Source of the DNA: Uranotaenia lowii
Taxonomy: Eukaryota; Arthropoda; Insecta; Diptera; Culicidae
Assembly (NCBI RefSeq): GCF_029784155.1
Contig: NC_073692.1
Location: 426,851,324 to 426,915,323 of the forward strand
Reading direction: 5' to 3'
DNA: 64,000 bases
Shown: piece by piece, positions 23,640-36,200 of the stretch
Layout of the letters: every line of letters begins with the position of its first letter
Position numbering within the stretch: position 1 is the first letter of the stretch
Notes under the pieces: model-generated
What the model was told of the DNA's origin: nothing
Seen by the model: only the letters and a program-made list of their open reading frames with translations
Databases searched by the model: none
Position numbers and translations under genes: made by a program

Positions 23640-24406
23640 GGCCGCAAAACCCTCACAGAATAATGAGAAGAAACTCAAACTTGGGTTTACATTTTACCTA
23701 GTTAATTTCGCATGGATGCATACCCGAGTAAAACGTTAGAAATTTTCTACTGTATTTTGGGAGATTATTTTGCTAAGCGCCTGAAAAAAAAAATGGTAAC
23801 CATAAATGCGTTAGCAGTAACTTTAGGCTGGAATCTTAGGAAATTGCGACAAGGAACATGTTAATCTTTAACAATAACTAACATCTCAGAAGAGAGGAAA
23901 CTATGTTTTATTCTTCAAAAGATATGCGAAGTTAACATACGTTCTACATAGAGAAGCCAAATCGATGTGATACTCAAGAAATTGTTATAAGCCGGTTTAT
24001 CTAAATTTTATTGATCGACTATGAACTCTTTAGAGGTTCGGTTCGGATAGAGGTCCGGTGTAATAGATAATATACCATATCAAGGAACTTTTGAATTAAT
24101 TACTCTGTTCAATTGTTGAATTAAATTATTTTGATAGTCTTTCAATATTGGTATGCCCCTTCAGATATTTTTGTTTGTTTGAATTAAAGTAAAATGATTT
24201 TTATTTTCCTTTCAAGATAAATACCAAAACTGTATTGGGATAAACACTATACCGAAAACTTTTGTTTATAACATACAAATAAGTACATCTTTTATAATAA
24301 CTTTTGTGTAGTATCGTAAGACGTAATTTTTCTGGAATAAAATTATAACAACGATTGTGCAGCTATTGTCTTATGAACAGCGATATTTCATATAGTAATA
24401 GCCCAT
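23640..24406. other. AT-rich gap downstream of the TLDc gene
   Basis: No gene recognised. Probably includes the 3' UTR of the minus-strand TLDc gene. Confidence 0.4.
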
Positions 24407-26378
24407 TTAGGACGATGAATTGTTGTAGTTTTTGCGCCCGCCTAGTTCTAAAAGGTATCGATCTGGGTGGTCTATCCAATCGGCTGCCGTTATCTTGACC
24501 GTTCGCTGGCGTTCTGCTTCTTTGATTTGCCAATTCTTTATGTCCAGCTGAATTTCCCGCTGCTGTTGATTGCCACAGCCCCACACTTCTATGGATAAGA
24601 TTTTGTGCTGCAGTCCACGGTGCTCCAGCTTTTCGAAGTGTTCATCGACGATTATCAGTGGTTTTCTGGGATCCGAACCCGCACGTAAACCCTTCGGATA
24701 GCCCCGAATGTGGGTGTTCAAGTAGAGGCTCTTCGATTTCCGCTCAAGCAGTTGAAATCTGGAAAAAGTTAAACAGGTTTTTTTTTCCTTTCTGATATGT
24801 TTTAGGTTTGAGGCTATTTTATTACTTAGGTAACAGCTGCAGGCAGCAGCTGTCTTCATCGCCAACGTAAAGATGCGTCTCGCGCCATTCACTCGAATTA
24901 GCCACACAGAACAGCAGGTCGTCATCACATCGGAATAGGATAATGTTCGGACCACGGTATCCGAGCACATGGTGCAAAAATCGATTAGTACCAGCCCCAT
25001 CTTCTCTCGAATCATACAGCAATGTCCAGTGCGACGGTACCATCGAAAGTAGTTTGGCCATGAAAACCTGGAAAATCATCAACTTGTTATATTTACAAAA
25101 GTTTTCTAAATTTGTTAAACTACAAACCGTGGAGGCTAGATTAGTAGATGTTGAGTTCATCGGGGGTTGGACGGATTGAGGCTTGGAGTATGTTGGCGGT
25201 AGGGAACCTGCTAGGAGCCACGCCTCGGAAACTGGTAACAGTGTTTGCATAATGTTGTTATCCGTTTTTATTTCGGCAGTCTGTGGATCTTTGTCCGCTG
25301 ATTTTCCGCTAAAATTGGGACTGCCTTTCTCCAATATCGGTGTTTGTAGTTCCAAACCATAGCTAGCTTCCCCAGCGTTAATGGCACTTATTGATACGAC
25401 TGTGTCGCTATTGTTTTTCATGCTCTTGTCGATTATCAACCGATGAGAGGTGCTTAGTGCATGCACACAATATTTATGAATAGGCGGAACCAATCGTGGA
25501 ACGTTATTATCCAGCCAGCGGCATATAAAGCCAGGACTCAATGATTCCTTGGAGAAAAAGCAGGACTGTACGACAGAGTTGAGGGTTCGATCCAACTGTC
25601 AGGAAAAAATTATTCAACAAAATTATAATTCAGCTCGAAGATTTACAAAAAACAAAAGTTCGAGTTACCGTTTCCGGACTATCTGCTTTCTAAGCAGCAT
25701 GTAATTGGAGATAAAGACTAAAATTTAATTAATTAATTAATTAGAAAAAGCAACATTACCAAGAAACATGATTGAGGTCCATCTTGATAGTGCGCCATCG
25801 CTAAGTTGTAGCATGTTCTCAGCAGTTCCTTAAAGTTTTCGGGCGTAATCAACTCGCTCTCGTTAAGATCCCCGAACATTCTTACGTAATTCTCAAGAAT
25901 AACGGAATCATCTAAAATGCCAAGAAATTTTTCACATTGCTGTCTAAATGCCGTCAGGCCCAGGTGGTCAGTCTTGGCCCGGCTGTTGTGTCGCAGATAT
26001 TTGAACAGCTTCAATCCCAGATTAGGGAACTTTGGAAACACGTATTTCTGTGAAATATGTTTGTTGTTAAGAACATGACTCCGAAATAAAATGCTTCCAA
26101 GTTACCGCAAATATATCTCCGGTAATTCCGGAGATACCCCGCTCATCTTCGCATTTCTTGACCAGAATTTTGCCAAGCTTCTCAACGGGATGATACTGTG
26201 CCTGAGAACGATCCTGCAGATCAGCTCCACTTGCCGTCCGTGTCATGCCTCTGGCCGGTCCGTCGTGTGGGTTGCCTGCTGGATTGAGCAACACATTTCC
26301 ACCTCCTGTTGGTACAATACGATCGGGATTGCTCGACACACCGGATGTGGTTTTAGTGGTACTGTGGGAATTCCCCAT
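24407..26378 (-). CDS. TLDc-domain protein, MEAK7/EAK-7-like
   Basis: Exons 26378-26106, 26047-25760, 25595-24826 and 24758-24407 encode 560 aa. The N terminus MGNSHSTTK is a good N-myristoylation signal. A helical region follows (LTAFRQQCEKFLGILDD, then LLRTCYNLAMAHYQ) that resembles the EF-hand-like region of MEAK7. The C-terminal TLDc domain spans about residues 363-545 (VFMAKLLSMVPSHWTLLYDS, GPNIILFRCDDDLLFCVANS, SIEVWGCG). Myristoyl start, helical middle and TLDc end match MEAK7/EAK-7, which acts at the lysosome in mTOR-linked signalling; other TLDc proteins (OXR1, TBC1D24) lack the MGN start. A Ser/Pro-rich linker precedes the domain. An in-frame ATG 27 codons upstream (26459) exists, but CTATCAG directly before the chosen ATG looks like a 5' UTR splice acceptor. 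Confidence 0.83.
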
Positions 26379-27283
26379 TGCTGATAGGGCGCGACTAGTC
26401 AAACAGAAAATCTTTAGCAGCACCCCCACAGGAATGCGTATTAGTGTTGAGAATTTCACCAGAAATATGTGATATTGGCTAAAGTAATGGTTTTAGACTC
26501 ACCTTTTTGGACAGCCACAACAAATAAGGCACGAACGTAGTGGAAAAATTACAAAATTTATCAATGGCAAGAAATCATTTTTTGCGTATTTCAGCGAGAA
26601 CAAAACAACGATGAGCTCTATAGCTTAACATCGCGAAAGGGCAAGTCGATTAATTAGATATTGCTCACGAAAAATAATCAGAACATCAAATTTTGAGAAG
26701 AAAATTAAATTTTGAGATTATAGTTTTTTTTTCTTATCGCCACGTTTTTTACGCAACAAATTATATTTGGTATTTTTATAAAGTTTAAAGACTTTTAAGA
26801 AAAATTGTTTGATTAACTTTTAAACAAGGTTGTTAAACAAGCTGGAATAATAATTATTGAATGATCATGCACTCAAAAAGCGGCACAATTCAGTTGGTTG
26901 AATATTTTGTAAACACAATTTTGGGGTTTGTTATCTAAGATGATTAAATTCCAAGACGTTTCAGTGGTTCGTTGTCCGAGCGTGAAAGTGACGGCAATTT
27001 TGGAAGAACTCGTGTCACGTTACATAAATATCAAAAAGCATAAAAACATTGCATGTGTTAAGTTAGATTTATTGAAAGTTAAATTAATTTTTTATGTTCA
27101 TCTCCTGAGTTATGTTAAATAAAATGTACTAGCTAGTGTTCTGATATAAAAGTATAGTCTAAAGCCTCACAAGTATTTGTATCAACGGTGCTCCGCAACT
27201 ACATAACATTTTTTATCATTAGCATAAAGAGTGCGCTAGCTAGAATCGAAACCTTAAAAAAGCATTGAAAAAAGAAATCTAGA
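26379..27283. other. Divergent promoter region of the TLDc gene and HMBS
   Basis: About 0.9 kb between two start codons on opposite strands. AT-rich, no recognised motif. A 64-codon ORF at 26,928-27,122 (+) has no support. Confidence 0.45.
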
Positions 27284-28960
27284 ATGGCTGATAAGAAAGT
27301 GGTTCGCGTTGGTTCAAGAAAGAGCGAGGTTGTACGATTCATCTATTGGAATGATAAAAGTATTAAATAATAAGTTTTTTACAGCTTGCCCTCATTCAAA
27401 CCAAATATGTTATATCCTGTCTTCAAAAACTCAACCCTGACGTTCAGTATGAGATATGTACGTTGATTGATAATGGAATGATTGGCAAAATTTAATTTTT
27501 GAATTGTTTTTTTTTTAGATACGATGACAACGGTGGGTGACCGTGTACTAAACAAGTCGTTACCGAAAATCGGAGAAAAATCTTTATTCACTAAAGATTT
27601 GGAAGATGCTTTGACGACGGGTGGCGTTGATTTCGTAGTTCATTCCCTGAAAGATTTACCCACGGCCTTACCACTGGGCATGGCCATTGGCGCAGTTTTG
27701 GAACGAGAAGATCCCCGTGATGCGCTGGTATTAAATGAAAAACATCGTGGCAAAACCTTGGCCACGTTACCTAAAGGAAGTATTATAGGGACGTCGTCTT
27801 TACGAAGATCAGCCCAGTTAGCCCGCAACTATCCTCACTTAATCGTATGTGATATACGAGGAAACCTTAATACTCGCCTGGCTAAACTGGATGCTGAAAA
27901 TTCCAAGTTTGCCGGAATAATACTTGCTCAAGCTGGTTTGGTGCGAATGGGCTGGAATAAACGGATCGATCAGGTCTTAGAACCCACCGAAATTTTGTAT
28001 GCCGTTGGACAGGGAGCGCTAGCTGTCGAATGTAGATCGAACGATGACTATATTTTAGGAATGTTGTTTAAACTTTGTCACTTAGAAACCCAGTGCAAAA
28101 TTATCGTAGAACGAAGTTTTCTCAAAACCCTCGGTGGTGGCTGTAGTGCCCCGGTAGCCGTTTGTACAAACCTAAAGCGGAAACATGACTCCAAATCTTT
28201 ACAACTTTATATAGAAGGTGCTGTCTGGAGCTTGGATGGGAAATCCGAAATCAAATCAACCCTTGACTGTGAACTGCAGTTCAACGAAAAGGGACCAACT
28301 GATGAAACAGACGATGCCGTTCCAATCAAGAAAACAAGAACTGTTGAAGACAATAATTCGGATAATAACGGTAATAATCAAACAGAGACTACAAAATTGA
28401 ATCCACCGTTGAGTGAGAAAAAAATTGACCTCGCCAAGTTTGTGAGCGTTCACGAGGAAATGTTCCAAAAATGTCCCTTTTCAAAGGCTCAAAATAAAAC
28501 AAAAGACATTAAAGAGCAAGGACAAGGAGACGCAAAGCCATCATCGGTTTGTCCCAGTACGAGTTTTCCAGTCGGTATCGATTTTATGGGTAACTGCCCA
28601 TACGTGAGTACTGAACAAAAAATCGACGCATCGGTTCAGGTGCCCATGAAGTGTCCCATTGCCGTGCACTGCGAACCTTCGACCAGTATGCCACACATGT
28701 CTGCCGATCAGTGTCCTTTCCTAAAAGAACAAGCAAAAATTCTGGATTACAACGAGAACATGCCTCAGGGAACGGAAACTCCAACACTCGAGGACAACAG
28801 TGAGCATTTGCACTGTGGAATGTACTGTCATGGGAAGCTAGAACGCACAATACTCGATAAGTGCGAAAAGCTAGGCCAATCGTTAGCACAGGAGTTGATC
28901 TCCAAGGGAGCATTGGAAGTTATGAAATGTGCACAAAACGAAATCCATTCAAAAGCATAG
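27284..28960 (+). CDS. HMBS: Hydroxymethylbilane synthase with a long C-terminal insertion
   Basis: Third enzyme of heme synthesis; it joins four porphobilinogens into hydroxymethylbilane in the cytosol. Exons 27284-27328, 27385-27457 and 27519-28960 encode 519 aa, against about 310-370 for most homologues. Conserved blocks include VRVGSRKSELALIQTKYV (two exons), KSLPKIGEKSLFTKDLEDAL, VVHSLKDLPT (catalytic Asp), TSSLRRSAQL, DIRGNLNTRLAKLD and the dipyrromethane-cofactor cysteine in GGGCSAPVAV (about C248). The extra length is an insertion of about 180 residues in domain 3, between the GAVWSLDG strand and the final helix (CEKLGQSLAQELISKGA). The insertion is Asn/Thr/Lys-rich and carries five Cys-Pro dipeptides (KCPF, VCPS, NCPY, KCPI, QCPF at about C358, C384, C399, C418 and C438), like heme-regulatory motifs. 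The short first exon places the start unambiguously. Confidence 0.95.
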
Positions 28961-30298
28961 GTGACCTGAATTCCCGTTAGATTTTGTTTTGTTTGTTTAT
29001 TGTTTTATTATTATAGGCGCTTTATGACAGATCATATATTAAAAGCAGTATAGACAGCTAATGATAGTAGAAAAATATAATGGTGAAAATGTATACCTAT
29101 AATACAAAGAAAATCGGACAGGGAAGAAATGTGGAATTGTTAAAAACAACTGTGGCAATTCCAGAGTTGATCAATTTCAAAACTAATTTATGCTCGGCAA
29201 AATTTTGTTATCGAAATTGTAGGTGAAATCCTAATATATCTTCTCAGTTAAAGCACTATTTCGTATGCAATTATTGGTTCGGCTGATTTTTTTTTTTTTT
29301 CATTTAATACTTTTTTCATTCACAGTATAATTGATGAACTTCTTGACCCTTTGATGATTATTCATTTTCATCGCAATTCAGTTTTTGGTTAATTGTATAA
29401 TCATTGGTAGCTCCAGAGAGTTCAAAAGTTTCCAAGTACTTTATTCAGGAAGTTGAAAATGTTTCCCGGTATTGTCCATTGTCCTCAGGTGAGTCGAACA
29501 GAATAGGTGTGCATATATGCAAGAAAATATAGTTAATTTGTCTGTGGTTAAACTAAGGCAAAGATTTTTGACTATGGTCACGGTTCTAGGTATTTTTTTT
29601 TTTTGGTACATTTTTTTTCTATAATAAAACTTCTGACTCAAGGTCATTTATAAAAAATGTACATTTTTTTCCGAAAGCATTTGGGTGACTTGAATTGGAG
29701 ATGATTAACGAATATTATACGATGTTGGGTGTATGGGAATACGAGGGTGGGATCAAAAGGCAAGCTTATTATTGGCAATTTTCTCTTCATTATCATATAC
29801 CGTATTGGTTTTCGTTCAGTTTTACACGTTTTGCACCGGGGTAGTGCACTTAATTAGAAATTCGAATGAAAACAAAATTTATCATATAGGTTTACTAACA
29901 TCTCCTTTATGTTCTAAAATTATTGCAGTTACTGGGATAATTTCCAACCGTTAGACGATAGCCTAACGTGCGAATAAGTGGACCAAAGTGTGTAGGTGTT
30001 TCTACAAACCTTGGAGTGGACCAGCAATTTATCGGAGTTGAGTTTCAATGTTGGCCCACAGTTCGAATTGCATGCAAGTGCACTTGAAAATTTTGACATT
30101 TTCTGTTTGTGCGCACTTTGTTTTCCTGTTGCGCCCCTTCGATTTGTTAGTCAATTAGAAACAAATGTCATGACTGCAGTTCGGGGCCCAGAAAGCAAAA
30201 GTTGTTTTTCTACGTCGTCTGCATAAAACTCGTATGCGTGTGAAAAAGATTCTTTTCTCGTTAAAAGGTGATATAAAACGCGTTTAAAGTTAGCCTAA
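28961..30298. other. Intergenic region between HMBS and Hsf
   Basis: AT-rich, with T-runs near 29,290 and 29,590. It holds the HMBS 3' end (ATTAAA near 29,058 is a possible poly(A) signal) and the Hsf promoter. A TATAAAAC at about 30,272 is too close to the Hsf ATG to be trusted as its TATA box. No gene supported. Confidence 0.4.
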
Positions 30299-33200
30299 AT
30301 GATGCATAGTTTCAGTGAGTCAGGTGCCGGAGTTCCAGCGTTTCTGGCCAAGCTGTGGCGGCTGGTAGAAGATCCGGAAACGAACGATTTGATATCTTGG
30401 AGCTCGGTAAGAAATCTGTTCCATCGTACATGGAAAAGGAAAATGGCTGACCAGTAGTCTGCTCTCCTGCGAATAGAATTTTATTTTTAGTATTTTGAAA
30501 TTTTTTCATAATAACGGGATTGAATTGCCAAATTTTGTAAAGGATTTTGATTGGTTATTTTTTAAGTAAATTTTAATGTTAATTTCTTTTCGAAAAACAC
30601 ATTATTGCATTCTGATATTTTTTAAGCATGTCACAATTGGACAACGATTTGGACATATCGATTCACGAAATGTCTAAACATTCATTTTTTTGTGCAATTA
30701 TCATTTCGCAATTTTTTTTTTTTGGGCCTCAGATAAGGCACACAAGCTATATTCCAAAATTTCTGACTTAATCAATGTTTGACCAAAAAATGTTGGTTGT
30801 CTGAAAAACTTGACATGTCAGCTCCAAAATTAGGGTGACCTTGATCTTGGTAAGCTTGAACTTTTCGTAAAAGCTTATTGGAAACTTAATTTTAATAAAA
30901 TATTAATGAATATTAATGTATAAATTTAGAATAATAAATGATTGTTACGGTAATTTACAATAATTCGAATAAGGAAATGTCCAAGTTTTTTTTAAAAGCT
31001 CGAAACATGACTACTAACCATACAAAATGAAAAATTTAGCCTTATTAAAATTGAGAGTCATTTAAGCGTTTTTAAAGATTCTGATCCGATACTTTGGAAT
31101 TAGAATAAGTTTTTATCAAAAAATTTCCTAAGTTCATTGAATTATATACTGCTAAAAAGAAAACTAAAAACAAACAACATATATCAATATGAATTAATAA
31201 TTCTTTTTTTCAGGATGGAAGGAGTTTCATTATTCAAAATCAAGCTCAATTCGCCAAAGAGTTGTTGCCACTAAACTACAAACACAACAATATGGCCAGT
31301 TTCATACGTCAGCTGAATATGTGTAAGGCTTTTTTGACCCAATATCTCATTCTAAATTCGATTAAACCCCAAAACATTTACAGATGGCTTCCACAAAATA
31401 ACTTCTATTGATAACGGCGGGTTGCGATTTGACAAAGATGAGATGGAGTTCACTCATCCCTGCTTCCAGAAAGACCATCCCTATCTGTTGGAGCATATTA
31501 AACGTAAAATCGCTACCGCCAAGCAGCAGCAACAGGACGACAAAGGCTCCCTAAAGCTGGAGGTTGTCAATAGGGTGCTGACCGAGGTGAAAAATATGCG
31601 CGGCCGGCAGGAGTCGCTTGATTCGCGATTTTCCACCATGAAACAGGAGAACGAAGCCCTGTGGAGGGAAATCGCAATTCTCAGACAGAAGCATTTGAAG
31701 CAGCAACAGATTGTGAACAAGGTATTTTAATAGTATATATTTAAACGGATAAACAGAGTAGAAGACATTTGTTTTTATTGGTTTCAGCTTATTCAATTTT
31801 TAGTCACCATAGTTCAACCGTCGCGAGGTGGTTTAAGTTCAATGGGAAACGCTAGCAATAAGCGCCGTTTCCAGTTGATGATTAACGAGGCACCTGCTAA
31901 TAAGGTAAGTATCCGTTCAAACGGTTTTGATGTACAGAGGGCATTGTTTAACGATTATTATCTTTTCAAAAGACGAAAAAATCCAACGAAGGTGCAACCA
32001 TTGAAGAGCTGGGTGAGGTGCTGGAGGGAGCTGCTTTTGATGAGGATCATGACTTATTGTGAGTATTCGTTAATTTATAACGTATTTTCTAATCGACCTT
32101 CCCTGATAAGTATTTTTTGTTAATTAGTGACAAAAGACGAAAAGATTTGTTTTTTTTTTGTTTTAATACCAAGATCCGTTTCCCTGAACATCTAAAGCAT
32201 ACAATTAATTTTAAAACAGATCCTTAGCATGACTGAAAATGTATTCGTGTTTGCAGGTCAATCTGTAAAGATACTAATAATGATTCTGTTAAAGCAACAC
32301 AATCGAAGAGCTATACAAGGTACATTGTTGAATGTGTTTGTGTGCCTTTATTTTTATGTTTTTTTAAAACTGTTACTTGTTACTTGTTTATTTTGCTCAT
32401 CTCGATAGTATCTACAAATAACCCTGTTGTATTCAAAGTTAGAATGCATGCATTCTTTTAAATTTGTTATGCGATTTATAAATAATTCATTAAATGGACC
32501 TTATAACTGCTCTATTATCGATAATACTAGGGTACTCAATGCTACTGAGACGTAGAACATCGAATCATCGGTGTTTTAAAAAAAAAATTCCTCGTTTTTA
32601 ATGTCTTAAGCAAAGCCAAAAAATTCTTTCAAATTTTTATAGAGTTCGCTAGATAATTTTTTTTAAATCTATCTGTTGTTGTACGCATGTTTAACTTATA
32701 TTGTTATTCACGCAGTTTTTGCTTAGATGATTATCACGATTATCTTTTGCAGAGATTCTACATTACCGGAGGTAACCTCTCCGCAGTCTATAAATCACCA
32801 ATCGCCGTACCATCCAGAAAATGTGAATGAAATTATTGAAGAAGTTGTGAGTTCTTCGCCAAATTTCAGATCTAGTCAGAGACGAAATGTACCGATTAGA
32901 CCAAATAATAGCACTAACCGTACTGCTGGCATTCCCAAAAACATAAATCAACTCCTTGATGACAACAAACAAAACATGGACGACGGCGGTGCCGATTTTG
33001 AGAACGAAGATTACCTCGTTGATCACGTCGAGGAAGGGGAATCGGATCCTAATCAGTTCTATAATGATATGGAGATGTTACATACCCCGATGGTTATCAA
33101 AGAGATGGAAAAACAAGAACAACTTAAACGACAACCAACTCAGAAGGTTGTTTTCAAAGGAGAAAGTTTGCTCAAGGGCAAGCAAAACGGGGCTTCTGCC

Positions 33201-36200
33201 CAAAATCAGAAGTCCGGTGCTACTAATGGTGATAAGAAGCATGAATATCAAAATAACGATAAGAAATCGATATTGACCTCGAAGCAAATCACAATTGTCG
33301 ACGATGCTGACATGGATGCCGGTCCGTCTGGATCAAATAATTTTACTGCTAACGCCGATGTTGCGGGAAGATCCTCGGTTGGATTTGACGTGGAGGATTT
33401 CATCGTTAATGAAGTGCCGAATGATATTTTTGAGGACAATGGCCAGACAGCAAAGGAATCGCCGATGTTGGGTGGCTTCAATTTCGAACCAGGTTTCTAC
33501 AACCCCAATGTCAATATAAATGAAATTAAAACAAAACAAACGGGTGGTCAAAGTCAAACGTTTAATAACCAAACAGGATCGTCAAATGCTGCCTCCCATG
33601 GAAATGTTGGTGTTGAAAATGAGGCTGAATCAAGCAATACAGGTTCCGGTACTCTAGCTAGGTTCATCAGTAATGATATCGATTTGAATAAGTTCACTTC
33701 GGTGTAAGTATTCAAAAATCCAAGCAATTTGAGTTTCACCTATTAAATCTATGTTTTTTTTTTTCTAGGATCGATTATGGTCAACATATTGACAGTGTGC
33801 AAACTGATTTGGATTCTTTGAAAGAGCTTTTGAAGGGAGAAGGTTATCAGCTTGATGCTAATGCCTTGCTTGGGGTAAGTCTATGAATTATAAATAGTCT
33901 TAAACGAGTTTGATTTAATATAACCAGTTTTACTAGGATGAAGAAGAACAAGTGTTAAAGTGGCCTAATTCTGTTAACGCCTTCGCCCTTCAATTCACCT
34001 GTGAAGAAAACTGTTTGCTAGAATCATAATTTCGTTTAATTTTCGTTTATTGTTACCAGTTTATATTATCCTGTTTATAAAAATGCACATGAAATAAGGC
34101 ATGTAATAATGTTTTGAATATTAGACAAATGAATTGGTCAGAAATTAACTGCCTAAACCACTTTTTTGATAGCTTCTAGGTGAAAATTTATGAGAAAAAA
34201 AAACGTCAGGTTTCATTGCTGAGTGTATGTTACATCATCGAGTTGTTGTGTCTGCTGGAAATCAATTCGTAACATCAATCCGTACCCATTAATTATAACG
34301 ATTAAAGCATTACACTTACTAATCCCTTTGGTTCAAAACACAAACTAAATATACCGTACGTTTCGATTCAATATTAATTCCCTGCCGCTGATGTCCATCA
34401 TGATGTTGGTCATCCAAATCCGTTGGTGCAAACCAAAAATAAACAAAAACTGACGAATTGATGTTCAATTTATGACAAATTGATCAAATAGCAGCCAATT
34501 GGAACAGCACCACCGATTGGCAGATTCTATTTCGCGCAGCCCTCATTCGATGCCGATGCTTTGAGCAAGGTTTGAACATACTATTTTAAACTAAACCCGA
34601 AAGCTGCGAGAATCTGGCATGATTGTTGAAGAAATGACTACAAAAGTGTGTCCGTTAAGGAGAGAAATGTTGTTACAGAAACTGTTATCTCACAGAAAAT
34701 TCTTGATCAAAAAAGTTAACCAACATCAGAATTTTTCAAAAGTACACTTTCTAAGTTTATATTCAAAATCAATACCCTTTACTCGAATAATATCCCGTAA
34801 GTTTCGATGCGTTTTCAAAATGCACCACCTCGAATGCTACTAATTCTCCTGAAAAATTATCGTGACTAACTCCTTTTGAATCGCTGTTAGTATAGAAAAT
34901 CACTATTAAAATAATTTTGAGAACTTCCTTTTTTGTAAAATTTAAACGAAAATGTTAGGCTTCAAATTTTTGAATAAAAAATGATAAAAACCTCATTTTG
35001 ATAATAACCATTTTAAATATCGAAAACTAAAATTATAACTAAAACAAAAAAAAACTAGTAGACTATAAAAGTTTTTAGACATAATAGCTAAAAAATTATA
35101 TTTTTCTTCCAAAAATTTTCACACCTTCACATTAAAAACAAATCAAACCAGATACGTGAAAACGGAATAACGATTTTTTTTTATTTATAACATTATATGA
35201 ATGAAATTTTTTTAACGAATAACGACTGAAAGGCACAAACTTACGGTATATGAAGCTAATTTTTTCAGTAGATCTCTTCAGTAGTTGTCGCATATCGGTT
35301 GAATTATCTAAAAAAAATTAGATTTTACAATTATGTTGGCCATATGCGATTCAAAACCGTAATCAACCTGACACAATGTACAAGCTCACGGAACTAATCG
35401 AATTTTTGCTTTTAGCTTTTCTCTGGCAATGAGGATATCATGGGCTACGAATTCCCAATGAACTTACCGGAAATGAGTAACGAAGAAAAGAAAAACGCCA
35501 ACGACGGCACGGTCGCCACCTTTTCGACCGACAACAGCAGCGGCTCTTCAGGTGAGTCGGCTTGTCCAGGTACTTATTTGGTGTCGTTTTGTAGATACGT
35601 AGTAACATCATTTAGTGTGACCAAAATTATTTACTATCTTTTGTGTTTTGATTGCAATTGGATAACAATAACTAGTAGAAAACATATATTGTGCTATAGT
35701 ATTCTGTTTTATTTAAATTAAATATTCTTTTAAAATAGCAATACTATTTCGAAGCTTTAACAGATTATTATTTTTTGAAAGCCTCCAAGTTGTACTAAAC
35801 TTTTAGTCTAATATTTGCAGAGTGGCATGATTTTATATCTGGTGCTTTAAAAAAAGTATAAATTTAACGGTAGAATATATCCGTAGCACCACCGTTGGTT
35901 TGACTGCCCTCGTGGCTTTAGTATACTTGAATTAATACGAAATATGACCTCTTTTCACAGGAAAGTCTGTTACGACGTTGCAAAAATGTGGTTGAGTAAT
36001 GGTTATTGTTGTTCATTGATTGTTAAGCATGATTGACAGGCAAACACTGGCAAACACTGGTGATGTGTTAAATCTATCAATATAGGGGATGCGCTAAAGC
36101 GAAGCTGGCGAGAATAAGTATCAGGTACATATCTAAACAGTGCTGATATTTAAGCCAATTTTTGCCGATATATTGCATCGTACTTACAACTGTAAATCTG

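Noticed and set aside
26379..26459. Longer N terminus of the TLDc protein (start at 26459)
   Set aside because: It would bury the MGN myristoylation signal, and a splice acceptor-like CTATCAG lies just before the chosen ATG.
30272..30279. TATA box for Hsf
   Set aside because: Only about 27 bp before the ATG, leaving no room for a 5' UTR.
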